From positions 1 through 53,424 of the forward strand of contig CAJVPP010000066.1 of the NCBI GenBank assembly GCA_910592005.1: DNA of 53,424 nucleotides, read 5' to 3'. The position numbers and the translations under genes were made by a program. The notes beneath the pieces were generated by a model. The model did not search any database, had not been told where the DNA came from, and was given only the letters and a program-made list of their open reading frames with translations. Position 1 is the stretch's first letter, and every line of letters starts with the position of its first letter. Positions 36,350 through 48,079 of the stretch are shown here, in pieces. Source of the DNA: Funneliformis mosseae (lineage: Eukaryota; Glomeromycota; Glomeromycetes; Glomerales; Glomeraceae).

Positions 36350-38110
36350 TTTGAAATCACTCTTACTTTAAATAAAAATATATTTTTAAATAGTCAAGTT
36401 TATATTACTCTTAATAGATATCTTAAATAAAATAATATTAATATATTTCATTTTGATAGATTTACTTTCATAATTAATCTTAATGTAATAATCAAAATTT
36501 TAAATTTGAAAAAAATTTCAATTAAACAATTAATTAAATTACTTAAAAGTAAATAAAAAGTGATAATTTTGATAATGATTATAAATTAAGATAATGCCTT
36601 ATTGCAGTATCTTAGCTTATTAATTACAAAGAATTAAAAATTAAAGTAAGTCTTAGTATTACATGATAATTAAATAAAAAAAATATATTTTATATGTTAT
36701 AAGAGAATAGAAAAAATTGATAAAAAATTGTATAACTATTCTGATTTCAAATAAGAAAAATATTACAAAATTAAAATTTACTTAATGATAAAAATATTCA
36801 AGTACAAATAGTAATATACTTATATAAAATAAATTTAAATTTTATTTTGCTGATTTTGTTAATTATATAAAAAATTTTGATCTTTATTATTTAAAATTGA
36901 ACAGAAAATAACTATCAGATTTAAATTAAAAAATCCTTATTTTATTAATTTAAAATTAATTTAAATTTTTAATTTAATACAAAAATGATAAGAAATTAGC
37001 TTAATAAAATAGGATTTAAGTTTAAACAATTTTAAAAAGATGTTTAAGTTAATAGATATGAAAGACCTGATGTATTTGTATATAGGTTAAAATTTTTAGA
37101 ATAAATAGCAAAATAAAAAATTCTAATATCTTAAAATAAAAACATTTTTAATTTTATTTTATTCAATTAATTTTTATTAAATCTTATTACAAAAAATTAA
37201 TATCAAAATTTGAGAATGATAATTTAAACATTCAAATTAATCATGATTTATAAGAAAATAAATATTTGCATATTCTGATAACTTTTAATAATACACTTTT
37301 TATTTAATAATAAGAGGTAATCTTATATGAAAAGTAATTACTTCACAAGAAGAAAGAGGAAAAAATATTAATATTAGCGATTTTTATGTAAAATAATTAG
37401 ACAATTACAATTAAAGATTGTTGATTATACAATTTAATATTTGAAGTAACTTATCCTAAAGCTATTACTATTTTTGTATTTAAAATTTTTATTTCATATA
37501 ATATATTTAGTTTTAATGCTTTTATTACAAGCTATATAAATATAAAATCAGGTAATAAATAACTAAAAATGAAAAATACTATTTTTAATAATAATGTTTA
37601 ATTTATGAATTTTCCTAACAATTATCTTAAAAAATCTCTTCATGAAAAAGAAAAAAGGAATGAAACAAATTTTACATATATATCAATTATTAATACTAGG
37701 TTTAAAAAATTTTTGTAAAATAAGGATTCAACAAATAATCAAAGTTATATGCAACATATTTTAGAAAATCAATCCAATTTTCTTACTCAGAAATGCATGA
37801 TTCAAGAAATTATTAAAAGTAAGGGTTATATAATAACTTTCTATTTAAAATTTCATTACAAGCTTAATTATATTGAAATGCATTAGAATGCTGCAAAATG
37901 TTATTTAAGAACTAATTATAATTATATTTGGAACAGATTATAATAAGTTATTTCTATTACATTAGATCATGTTTCTTTATTTAGAGATAAAGCATTTTCT
38001 AGAAAATCTTTTAAATATATGATGCATATAGAAAGAAATTAAATATAAAACAGATAGAATATGCAGTTAAAAAGTACACTGATCAAAATCAAACAAATTA
38101 GACATACAAA
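36350..38110 (+). pseudogene. DDE transposase remnant (Tc1/IS630-like)
   Basis: Ordered blocks on the plus strand fit the DDE superfamily endonucleases common in AMF genomes. RYERPDVFVYRLKFLE is at about 37060-37105, MKSNYFTRRKRKK at about 37328, and ISDFYVK at about 37372. ITIFVFKIFISYNIFSFNAF (about 37465) corresponds to the IFAFDNSxxH segment. KMKNTIFNNNV-FMNFPNNY (about 37570-37630) and LTQKCMIQEIIKSKGYIITF (about 37780) follow. The most telling is FYLKFHYKLNYIEMH-stop-NAAK (about 37848-37900), where the family has FYPKFHxELNxIExYWGxxK. The third acidic residue is the Glu codon at 37875-37877, and the stop replaces the family Trp. RDKAFSRKSFKYMMHIER closes it. Stops and lost Pro/Trp residues make it inactive. 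It is followed directly by the palindromic tandem array. Confidence 0.7.
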
Positions 38111-38234
38111 AATCAGTCTAAATTTAACAATTATTAAAAATTAGCCTAATCAATTAGCATACATTAGAAATCAGCTAAGAATTAGCCAAATTTAATCTAT
38201 CTATTTATAACTGATTGAAGTCTAATTAGAATAA

Positions 38235-39195
38235 TTATATTATTCCTTAGGTATATTAGGTATTATCACTTCTTAAAAATAACAATTTTATCGTATTTAA
38301 GGAATAATAGTATTATCGTATTTTAGATATGATGATATTATCATTCTTAAAAAATAATTTATTTATCATTCCTTAGGTACGATAGTTTTATCATACTTAA
38401 GGAATGATGATATTATCATTCTCTATATATGATAGTTTTATTATACCTAAGGAATGATGCATTTATCATACCTTAGGAATAACAATTTTATCATTCCTAA
38501 AGTATGATAGTTTTATCTTTCTTAGAGACGATAGTATTATTATACCTTAGGTATGATGATTTTTATCATTCTTAAAGAATGATGTATTTATCATATCTAA
38601 AAATGATAATATTATCATACCTTAAGTACAATAATTTTATTATTCTTAAGATATGATAATTTTATCATTTCTAAAATACGATAGTTTATCATTCCTAAGA
38701 AATGATTATTTTATCATACCTAAGAAATAATAGTATTATCATTTCTTAGGTATATCAACTGGCACAATTTCGACAAAAATACGCAATAGTTTTATTATAT
38801 CTAAAAAATAATAGTATTATTGTACCTTAAGTATAATAATTTTATTATTCCTAAGGTATAATGATTTTATCATATTTAAGGAATGATATATTTATTATTT
38901 TTAAAAAATGATTATTTTATTGTACCTTAGGTACGACGACTTTATCATTCCTAAGAAATGATGCATTTATCATTCCTTAAAGATGTTTATTTTATTGTAC
39001 TTAAAGAATGATAGTTTTATCATTTCTAAGAAATAATGCATTTATTGTACCTAAGGAATAATACATTTATCATTTCTTAGGAATGATTATTTTATTGTAT
39101 CTAAGAAATGATGGTATTATCATACCTTAGGTATAATGATTTTATTATTCCTAAGGTATGATTGTTTTATTATATTTAAGGAATAATAGTATTCG
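38235..39195. repeat. 25-bp tandem array of CCTWAGG palindromes
   Basis: About 37 units with a regular 25-bp period. Each unit is centred on CCTTAGG, CCTAAGG or a close variant, embedded in WATCAT-CCTWAGG-ATGATW, so each unit is itself palindromic. Unit centres by eye: 38371, 38396, 38421, 38446, 38471, 38496, 38521, 38546 and so on. One stretch without the motif (about 38755-38790, TATCAACTGGCACAATTTCG) interrupts the array and shifts its phase by about 4 bp. CpG-containing variants (TACGAT, GACGAT) occur here although CpG is nearly absent in the preceding 20 kb. It contains no gene. Confidence 0.92.
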
Positions 39196-39209
39196 TCAAG
39201 GAATTTTTT

Positions 39210-39400
39210 CAGAGTTAGATCTGCGGTAATCTATGATTTTCACAGATTTCCACTTTTTTATATATCTTTTTTCTAAAAATCTGCGAAGTTTTTACAAAAT
39301 GCAGACTCATAAATTTTTTAAATAATCACTTAATGCAGATCTGCAATAACCTTCTAAATTGTAGATAATTGCAGATTTAATGATTTAAGATAATCTTAAA
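39210..39400. repeat. Cluster of GCAGAT/ATCTGC motifs
   Basis: Repeated short motifs in both orientations: AGATCTGCGGTAATCTATGA, AAATCTGCGAAG, AATGCAGACTC, ATGCAGATCTGCAATAACC and ATTGCAGATTT. The arrangement looks like the subterminal region of a DNA transposon and lies just outside the 3' end of the Plavaka-like remnant. It may be that element's terminus, although no mate was found at the other side. Confidence 0.5.
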
Positions 39401-39528
39401 CTTTAAATAGAATTTTTCAAAAAAAAAATCACAAGTTTTTTTTATATTTCAAAGAGATATAAAATATTTTTTTTATTTTAAAGAGTTACAAAGCATTTTT
39501 TTATTTTAAAAAATTACAAAGTTTTTTT

Positions 39529-42508
39529 TTAAAATAAATATTTATTTAATAAAAACTTATTATCTTTATTGAATCTTAATACAATATGTACCTCTTAGTT
39601 TATAAAACTGATAGGGATTGCGTTATAATCTTTAGTATAATATAATTATGAACAATTGTAAAGTTTGAATTCATTTAGTTCAATATTATACCAGCGGATA
39701 AGAGCAAATTCATATGAAGCTTTTAACGACTCCTAAAAGAATTTGAATAGAAGTAATACCTTTTAAAATGATATTCTGTTGTTAAAGATATTAACTAAAA
39801 TAAAAAGGTATACTTTCGATATTAACTAAAGTTCACTTACTTTTCTATATTATGCTTTTTTATTCGAACTATATTATTCTTGATTCTTTACATAAGTTAT
39901 CACAACTTTGCTAAACTATTCTTTACCTTAGAAGTCTCCTGTTATTCTTAAAATCTCACCACTTTCTAAGTGGATAGCATTGTAGATATTAATACAAAAA
40001 TTATCACTTTCAGAGTCTTATAAAGACGTGTTTAAAAAGGTATCTAGTGCTAAAATTATCTGCATTACCTCTTCAATAAAATTTTAATGCAGTGGATTTT
40101 TAGATTTCTTTAAAAACTTTATTTTTATATTGATGGCGTCTAAAGATATTTCTCAGAGAATTTTTCTGAATCCTTCAATTTACAATAAACAACTTTTCTG
40201 ATTTTTAAAATCAATTCTTTATACTTTACCTGTAAGTAAAAATTTATATTATTTTATTTTACTATATTTTTATTAAAATTTTAAATTTAATATTAATCAG
40301 ATTTTAACTAATCACATTTACTAGTTGATGTATTACTTCCTTTCTGTTTGATAAATAATAAGGATTTTTTATATAATATTTATGAAAAGTTTTATATATT
40401 TTTGTCGATAAGCCATTTAGCATTCTGTATTTACGAGTTATTACAACTAAACAAGAACGAAAATAAGATATAGTGACAGTTTACAAATTTTAGTTAAAAA
40501 AATTAGATATACACTCGTATAGTACTGCCAGCTATGTAGTTTAGGAAAACTACAATCTATCGTAGATAATAAAGAGAAAATACTCTTAAAGTTAGTATAC
40601 TAACTAATGATTTCTTCCTATTTTGATTAGAAACTTGTTATCTAATTTAAAAGTTAATGTTATTCAGTTATTACCAACTATAATTACCTCAAAGATTTTT
40701 AATTCACTTTCAGTATACAAATTTTTCTACTTATTAAATACATTTTATCAAACCTTATATAAAGATTGCAAAGTTCATCACAAGTTGTTTAGTTTCATTT
40801 ATTGAAAATTTTATCTAATGCAAAAATTGCAACTTTCATTATATGGTGATAGTCTGCTGCAGTAATCACATTTAAATTGCCTAACTTACTTATAAGTTTT
40901 AGACCAGGAAAGTAAAGAATTTGGCAAAGATAATCATTAAAAACATTCAGTAATTTAGCTTTTCTTATTTCTTTCAAAATATCTTGCGTAAATTCCAGAT
41001 GATATTTAAAGAGCCCAAGATCAATGTGATGCATATGATTGGGAACGCAAGCTTCATATATATTCAGATTTCTAAAAAAAATTAATTACTAATTTATAAT
41101 TAATTTTAAAATAATTTAAATAGTAACCAATATTTACATAAAGTCTAAAATGCGTTTTTAGTATAATGTATAGAGTGATTCTTTTTTTGACCATCTCTAA
41201 TTACACTCTGCATATTATCATGTATTCTAAAAGAAGCTGATTCATGATCCATTTTGTTTAAATTTTCTTGCAAAACCATACAAGTATGACATAGCATTTT
41301 GCTATGTGCTAACTTGTATGTAGCAGTTATTTTATCTGCTTCAAGCATATCTGAAAGGAAAAATAAAATTTACATAGTAAAAGTCATTTCATGTCCTTTG
41401 ATTCTAAAATATAATGCATCAGGTTTTTCTAATAAGAATCAAAGCATGATTTTAAAAAATTTATAATATATTTTACATTAAAAGTTTCAAAAGATTCATT
41501 TGTTTTAATTCCTGAATCCTGAATCTTAGATAAAAATCCCAAAAGGACTTTTGATTCTAAAGAATTTCAAAACTAATTTGGAAGGTTCTCAAGTATTAAG
41601 AATATTAGATGGCCTGAAGTTTTACTGAGTTTATCAAAAGTCATCGCATCTGAATACAGGATTATCAACAACAGATTGTTCAAAAGTGGAAGTGTCTTTT
41701 CTGTATTTAGCCACCAGTCACATTCATACAGTTCTCTAAATATTCTTTCACTTCTATTGCCCTGAGTAAATTTTAGACCCCCTTTATGAACAAAATTATC
41801 AGCTACTTTTGGTTATTACACTAGGGCTTAAATTGCACAGAAAATTAGACAATAATAGAATTTAAATTCAATTCTCAAATAAGTTACAACAGTTTTTTCT
41901 TTGAAGTTTATTGATGGTGAATTTATTTGACTGAGGTAAGCTTTATCATCTTTTATCAATTTTGATAATAGAGACTTTTTCAAATTGCTATTTTTATTAA
42001 AAAATTTAATTATTTTATTTCTGATCTTATTTGATATGTTACTTTCTACTACTAACTCTATAAAGTCACGATAAGCATCATTTGACCATTCTACTATATG
42101 TTCTAATTTATTTTTTCCTTTAATAGTATCCAAAGTATCATTCAATATTGCTACTTAAAGATCTTCAGAATCAAAATTAATTCCTCTGATGTTTAATGAT
42201 GATTGTAACTCTTCGTCACTATCTTTAATATTTTCTTCTTCTATTTCATCTCTTCCTTCAATGTTATCTGATTCCATATTCTATACTTTGCTTTGCAGAT
42301 TATAACATGTTTCATTATTAACTTCTATCCTAATATTAACATCATTAATATCAATATCGTTAACTTGAGAAAAATTTGTATTCGTAATCAGTATATTCCA
42401 TAAGGTTTCATCATATTCTAGTATTGATATTCTGTGAGATTGCTGATATATTGACTGCTGATGTCTAGGTTCAGTTTTATGAGAAAGCATTATTCTTTCT
42501 TGATGCAT
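39529..42508 (-). pseudogene. Plavaka (CACTA-like) transposase remnant
   Basis: Nearly full-length but broken. From 42508 one frame holds to 41828 through in-frame stops, several at expected Gln codons. It carries SDNIEGRDEIEEENIKDSD (acidic) and VEWSNDAYRDFIELVVES. In other frames come RIFRELYECDWWLNTEKTLP (about 41730), YSDAMTFDKLSKTSGHLIF (about 41650), SKVLLGFLSKIQDSGIKTNE (about 41540), then EADKITATYKLAHSKMLCHTC (about 41340-41280). MHHIDLGLFKYHLEF (41034) and TESELKIFEV (about 40710) follow. LNGLSTKIYKTFHKYYIKNP (about 40410), DSESDNFCINIYNAIHLESG (about 40010-39960) and NKFLLNKYLF precede the natural stop at 39529-39531. This order matches Plavaka/KDZ-type transposases abundant in AMF genomes; family membership is recalled, not searched. 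At least three frameshifts plus nonsense changes inactivate it. No terminal repeats could be proved. Confidence 0.78.
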
Positions 42509-43260
42509 GATATTGGCATATCATATTAATTCACTAATTGTTGAAAATTTTCTTCTATAAATTTCACAATGATATTTAACTATTATATTTATCTTTTCTC
42601 TAAATGTTATCACTAGAATTTGAAGCAAAGGTATCTCAATTAAATTTATAGAATTTACGATTTACTTGTGATGAAAATATTTATTCTATTTACTATTTTA
42701 TTACCATTCAGTAAAGTAAATTTATTAATAATTTTGCAATATATCATTTAATTGATTTATTTGGCAAATTTTACAGTAATTTATTTTACTTATCATCAAT
42801 TTAACAATTATATCATTTTAACTAATATTTAACAATTATACATCAGTTTGAATTTATTTTTAGAATAATATAAATGATTATTATGCAATTATGCGTATTT
42901 TTTAATATATAAATCACGGGTTTCTTCTATCCTTAATTCCTTTAACAATAATTTTTTTACACTTAGAATTTCTCTAATGCTATTTTTTTCTATACTTGAA
43001 ATTCCTTTAATAATAGTTTTAGTTTTTCTACACTCAGAATTTTTCTAACTTTTTTTTTCCTTTCAACAACATCTTTTTATTTTAACTATATGCATAAATA
43101 TAAACAAAAAAAAAGGATCTATTATATGAAATAAGACCCCTGTTGAAACCCAATAATTACAAAACAGAGCTTTTAGATCTACTGAAAGTAAATTCTCACA
43201 AATGTTATGCAGTAAGTAATCTCTAACATAAATAAAAATAATATTATAACTGATCTTTAA
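42509..43260. other. AT-rich spacer, no gene seen
   Basis: Lies between the start of the Plavaka-like remnant and the serine-rich remnant. It has repeated ATTTAACAATTATA-like stretches (about 42790-42845) and loosely repeated TTCTCTAATGCTATTTTTTT-type sequence (about 42970-43060). No coding support. Confidence 0.4.
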
Positions 43261-43261
43261 T

Positions 43262-43930
43262 CTATTATCCCTTAAAGAATCTATCTTCTTAACCGAACCT
43301 TCAGGATTGTTAGAGCCTTCAGAACTATCAGAACCTTTAGAACTGCTAGGATCTTTAGGATCTTCTACACCTTCTGGATCTTTAGAATCCCTCAAATATT
43401 CTACATCTATGATGTCTTTTCGTAGAAAATCAGTTGAACTACTTAGCAGAAAATTAACCAATTTGATAATAATCAATAATGATTTTTTACTATATAATGT
43501 TCACAATAATGATCCTGATTCTTTGTCAGCAAGTAAAGAATTTTTTTTGTTATCTAAAGTGCCATGACTAGTTAAAAATAATGATCACAAATACTACTTA
43601 ACTATTGACAAGTTCAAATATACAATAGACTTAGTGTATATCAAAATTAACACTATATACAAACTTTGTAGATTCATCAGTAACAAACAATAAGAAAGTG
43701 TGAAATTATTAATGAAACTTGTTGTATTTGATGAACTTTTGGATACTTTTTGGGCTATAAGTTATTTTAAGAAAGTATGTGTTAATCTTTAATTAATTAC
43801 TTAATAATTTTCTTTTTAGCGTGCTTATAAGAAAGTTGCAAAAAAAAACTTCTACCAAATATTCTATTTCTCTCAACTCAGAAATATCAGGAGGTATTAG
43901 AAGAATATCTCTTTAAGCATGTAGAGCATT
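43262..43930 (+). pseudogene. Unrecognised serine-rich gene, nonsense-inactivated, with one intron
   Basis: Not recognised. The frame 43262-43774 is open apart from a TGA at 43565-43567 and a TAA near 43694. The Ser/Glu/Leu-rich repeats come first (EPSELSEPLELLGSLGSS), followed by STPSGSLESLKYSTSMMSF and KLTNLIIINNDF. Then comes ordinary-looking protein (YYLTIDKFKYTIDLVYIKIN, LLMKLVVFDELLDTFWAISYF). A GTATGT donor at 43775 and TTTTTAG acceptor ending at 43819 define a 45-nt intron. It joins FKK to RAYKKVAKKNFYQIFYFSQL without frame loss, and further stops follow. The early stops are consistent with CGA-to-TGA and CAA-to-TAA changes. Many Leu codons in the repeats could be former Pro. An opposing minus-strand frame (43063-43476) is the mirror of the same low-complexity DNA. 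Confidence 0.45.
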
Positions 43931-44140
43931 TTATTTAGTAAATATGAAAAAATAGCTAGATATCTTTATTTGAAGAAAAATTATTAATGGAAGTAAGTGA
44001 AATCTTAGATTAGGAACTTCAGTGATCTTCAAAAAGATTCTGAATAATTTTAAATTTTATAGGTCAAGCAAAAGGGTAGAAGTAAAAGAAACAATATCGC
44101 TGTAAACATCTGAAATGCGCTATTTTAACATTTAGCAAAG

Positions 44141-44297
44141 ACATGCCTCCAACTATCAAAATCAAACGAAAATTAAGTTGAATTTTAATCAATTTTTCTG
44201 ATTTTTTTTTACTTTTTATAATAAAAACATGCTTCTAACCATCAAAATCAGATGAAATTTAAGTTAAAATTTTAATCAATTTTACTGATTTTTTATT
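44141..44297. repeat. Two-copy tandem repeat, 86-bp period
   Basis: ACATGCCTCCAACTATCAAA with about 70 bp of following sequence (ending AATTTTTCTGATTTTTT) starts at 44141. It recurs from 44227 as ACATGCTTCTAACCATCAAA. Most differences are C/T or G/A. No coding role is visible. Confidence 0.7.
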
Positions 44298-44561
44298 CTT
44301 TGTTTTCAAAAATGTTAATATTACTATAATGAATATTTAGGATAATTTAAGGGAATTTTAGAAGAAAAATAGATTATATTTTTATTATTTTACATGGTTT
44401 TTTCATTTTTTACTTATATTTTTTAAATAAGAAATTAATCAGTAGGTTTTGGTAATATTTATATTATGTTTTTACGAATTATATTAGGTTTTTATTATTA
44501 ATAAAATTATAATATTTAATAAATTTAATAAATATAATATATCAATTTTATATGCTTATTT

Positions 44562-44935
44562 GACTGAATTGATACCAAATTGAGGCCAATTTTAGACTAA
44601 TTTATCATTATTTAAGTTCTGAATTGATGTCGAATAATGCTGTATTGAGGTCAATTTTAGGCTGATTTATGGTTATTTAAGTTCTGAATTAATGCTGAAT
44701 GATGTTGAATTAAGATTAATTTTAAGCTGATTTATGGTTGAATTTAAGTTCTAAATGATTATATCTGATTAGAGTCGATTGAAGTTGATCAGCATCTATC
44801 AGCATCTGAATTGTTGCCAAATTGAAGCAATTTTAGGTTAATTTATAATCAAATTTAAGTTCTGAATTAATGCTGAATGGCCATGTATAATTAGAGTCAA
44901 TCAGTGTTTATCAGCATCTATTTGTGCTGATCAAA
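44562..44935. repeat. Irregular tandem repeat, about 55-65-bp units
   Basis: About five degenerate units share GAATTGATGTCGAAT-like starts, GGTCAATTTTAGGCTGATTT-like middles and TATTTAAGTTCT ends. Starts by eye: about 44570, 44630, 44694, 44805 and 44862, with a GATTAGAGTCGATT / ATCAGCATCTATC interruption at about 44765-44800. It lies just beyond the 3' end of the minus-strand hAT-like remnant and may be its subterminal region. Confidence 0.6.
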
Positions 44936-44999
44936 AAATATAGCAAATCGGTTATAAATAGTATTAAAATCAGCCTAAAATCAGCTATCTAATTTTTAA

Positions 45000-46560
45000 T
45001 TGATTTGGACTATTTCAACTAGTGTATCCAATGACAAATTTTACAAATGGTCAATAAAAATCTTATCTAAAATGAGTTAAAATCTTAATTTGAATATTAA
45101 GAAATGGGTTATAAAGCAAAGTTTTAAATAATTTCTATTTTTTAATATAAGTTTTTGGTATATTTTTTTGAGATCTAAGATAAGATAAAAACTAATTAAC
45201 AAATCATATATACTCTCTATATTTCAAATATTATTTTGTATATATTAATTTATAAAGCCATCTAGTTTTAAGAAGTTGTTAATATTTAGGTAATTTATAT
45301 TGAATTCATTCTTGATAAAGCATATGAATATGATCAGAATTAATTCCTATTAGAGTATCTTTATTACTTTTATTATAGCCATTATGAAGCTTCTAAGTTA
45401 AATATAGAAGATTTGCAGAAAGTTTCTTTTGTGAAAATCTACTTATGCTAGATAATTTTTCAAAACATATTTTCTCAAAATTATTCATAATAATATGCAT
45501 TACATGAAGACTATAAGGAATCTAATAAAATTTAGCTCTAGTTAATTTATTAAATAATATAGCTTTTTCAATTTTATCACTCATATAATTAGTATTATCA
45601 GATACAAATGTCAAGCATTAGTGAAAATTTATTTCAAAATGTTCAAAAGAGTTATATATTGCTTGTACAACAGATTTTTCAGTACAATTATCTAAATTCT
45701 TTATTTCAATTAACTAAACATTTTTCTTATAATTCTAAAATATTAAACAAATAATAAAATTTTTTGTTGATCTCTTGTTAATTCATTTGCTATTATACCA
45801 AAAGCATAAAATTCAAAACTATTTTCCTGATCAAAAATTTCATTTATATGCATTTCACTAATCTTCTTATTCTAGCGAATTACAAATTATATTGAAAATA
45901 ATAAGGGTAAACTTTCTCTAGTTAGAAATCCTAAAATTATTTGTATAGCTTGAACAGTACTTCAAAATGACATTTGGCTGACTTGAAAAACCTACATTGC
46001 TGCATTAATAAATTCAGTTATATATTTAGATTTATTTTTAATAATAATTGCTTTGACTGCTTCTTTGAGAGTTTATAAATTAACCAATAATAGACTTTTA
46101 ATATATATTAATGATATTTTTACTTATATTGTGATAGTGTGTCTATTAGTTGTTTAACTTTGTGATTTTTTTTAACATTAAAATGCTCTAATTTAGTTAT
46201 TTGCTTTATAGTGTTTTATTATTTTAAATCAATAAGCTTGCACTTTGATCTGCTTTGTAAAGGATCGAATTTACAAAATCTAAAGCTTTGTTTTGTAAAA
46301 ATGGTGAAAGCAAATTATCCTAATATAGTCTTTTAGAGTATCACATATTATTAATCAAATAATCTGCAGATTTTAATTGATTATCTGGTAATTTTTTAAT
46401 TATTTCAATTAATTCTTGATGATATGTAAGTTTGAATACCTTTCTACCATTAGTTGGTTAAAGGATATTTTGATAGATTAATAGTAATTTATCATCATTT
46501 ATTTGTGTGAGTTCTTTGTTAATTTCAAGAATTAGTAAGTTTTTCTGTTAGATAGATCTT
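45000..46560 (-). pseudogene. Second hAT-like transposase remnant
   Basis: Read on the minus strand. The N-terminal block is NGRKVFKLTYHQELIEIIKK, then LPDNQLKSADYLINNM (about 46460-46340), then NKALDFVNSILYKADQSASL (about 46295-46235). ITEFINAAM (about 46010) and STVQAIQIILGFLTRESLPL (about 45955) follow. FEFYAFGIIANELTRDQQK (about 45810-45755) leads to FVSDNTNYMSDKIEKAI (about 45610-45560), which holds the acidic TDN-type motif. Then come YSLHVMHIIMNNFEKICFEK, SRFSQKKLSANLLYLT (about 45430-45385) and NGYNKSNKDT. The 3' part reads LLKTRWLYKL and, near 45060, FY-stop-PFVKFVIGY, where the family has Trp. The motif order matches a second AMF transposase type with a hAT-like catalytic core. It differs clearly from the plus-strand hAT relic at 27.8-29.5 kb. 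Frequent stops make it inactive. Confidence 0.65.
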
Positions 46561-46630
46561 TGCATATTTACAGAAATTTAGCTTACTTTACGCATTTGAA
46601 TTTTTTTTTAGAAATTTTGGTATTCTGTCT

Positions 46631-47179
46631 ATTATAATTAAAGTTCTAAACAGTTTAGATTAATCTGAAGATTTTTTAGATCAGTTCAGATCAGTTCAGT
46701 TTCAGATTGTATAAAAATCAATCTGAAAATTTTCAGTTCAGTTTGAACTTTTTTTGGATTATAATTCTAATCTAAACCAAAAAAATCTGAAATGAACTGA
46801 TAATTTTAGATTAATCTGAAAGTTCAGTTTGATTATATGCGAAATTCTTGAAGGATCACAAAATTTGCAAATTCTCTAAGAGGATCGTAAAAATTTAGTG
46901 AAACTCTAAGAAATTCTTGAAGAGTCGCAAAAAATTGCGATTTCTCTTTGAATTTCGCAAACCTCGAAGAGAAATTCACGATTTTTGCGATTCTCCTAGA
47001 GTTTTACATATAAATTGTGTATTTCTTATATAATCAAACCATAATTTTGGATTAATTCAAAAATTTTGATTCAGTTCAGATTTTACCAGTCTGCGGTTCA
47101 GTTCAGATTCAGATTAGCATTTTTAAGATTAATAATCTGAACTGAACTGAACTGAACTGTTCGGAGCTTTAATTATAAT
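46631..47179. mobile_element. Palindromic MITE with ATTATAATTAAAG terminal repeats and an inner palindrome
   Basis: ATTATAATTAAAGTTC at 46631-46646 is mirrored by GAGCTTTAATTATAAT at 47164-47179. Thirteen bases pair perfectly and similarity continues as CTAAACAGTTTAG against CTGAACTGTTCGG. Inside, TCAGTTCAGATC-type motifs occur in both orientations near each end. An inner section (about 46843-47033) is bounded by GTTTGATTATAT and ATATAATCAAAC and contains GCGAAATTC/GAATTTCGC and TCGCAAAAAATTGCGA palindromes. That section looks like a second element nested in the first. No coding frame; non-autonomous. Confidence 0.72.
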
Positions 47180-47925
47180 GTTATATACTAATTAGTAATC
47201 TTTAAAATGATTCACTACATTATTAAAATATCAATTTACCTTTAAATTTTTACAGCAAGTTCATATATAATTTAAGAATAAAGTTACATTTAGATATTCA
47301 TTTTGTAAAAGAAAATTTCAAGATTTGACTTCAAAAATCTAAATTTTTGTAAATATTGCATTTTTAAGAAGAATATTCAATCCATTTTTAAAAAATTAAT
47401 ATAGTTACTTTGCAGTAGTTCTTACAAATATTTTTCAACAAAAAAAAAAGAAGAAAAATAAGCTCAATATTAATAAGAATCTTTTAAAAGTTTGAGTTTA
47501 TTTTAATAGTAAATAATTATGAAAAAAATTCAAGTTTATTTTAAGCTTTATATAACAAAAATTTGATTATAATAAAACTAATTAAGTATCTGATATAGTG
47601 TATTATTATTTACACATTTTAATTATTATTCTCTGAAGATAACAAATATTACATTTTAAATACCTGTAGCAAAATCATTTTGTTTATCTCTTCTCTAATT
47701 GGAAATATTACAAATATCAATATAAGTATTGATGATAGCTCTAACAAAACTAAAATATTATTATAACTAATAAAGAAATCCTTACTCTTACTAAACCAAA
47801 ATCTTTATAATTTTTGATAAGGTAAAATGTAAAAAAAAATACAAAGATATATTCTCTTAACAAAAAATCATTAATATTATTAATTAGTACTGTATAGAAC
47901 TACTTAGTTTTTTAGGAGTCACACA
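47180..47925. other. Spacer between MITE and LINE
   Basis: AT-rich DNA without a readable frame. It may include the 5' untranslated part of the LINE remnant, whose real start was not found. Confidence 0.4.
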
Positions 47926-48079
47926 TGGCAAATCTCTTGCAGATCCTGTATAAATAATACTCAAAATTGCCTTTTCAGATTAAAAAGAATGTGATATATT
48001 CTGTAAGTTGCGGATTTCTCAATTAGATAATACTACATTTCTTCCTTTAGTAATAAAATGCTAGATTCTTTATATTCCT

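Noticed and set aside
17890..38230. Mitochondrial origin of the extreme AT-rich half
   Set aside because: No mitochondrial rRNA, tRNA or respiratory gene was seen; the readable relics are nuclear transposon families and continue without a break from the kinase-bearing part.
40623..40805. Plus-strand 60-codon open frame as a gene
   Set aside because: It lies opposite the Plavaka-like remnant, whose TESELKIFEV block is read on the minus strand here.
43063..43476. Minus-strand 137-codon open frame as a gene
   Set aside because: It overlaps the low-complexity repeats of the plus-strand serine-rich remnant. Protein-like sequence and a spliceable intron exist only on the plus strand.
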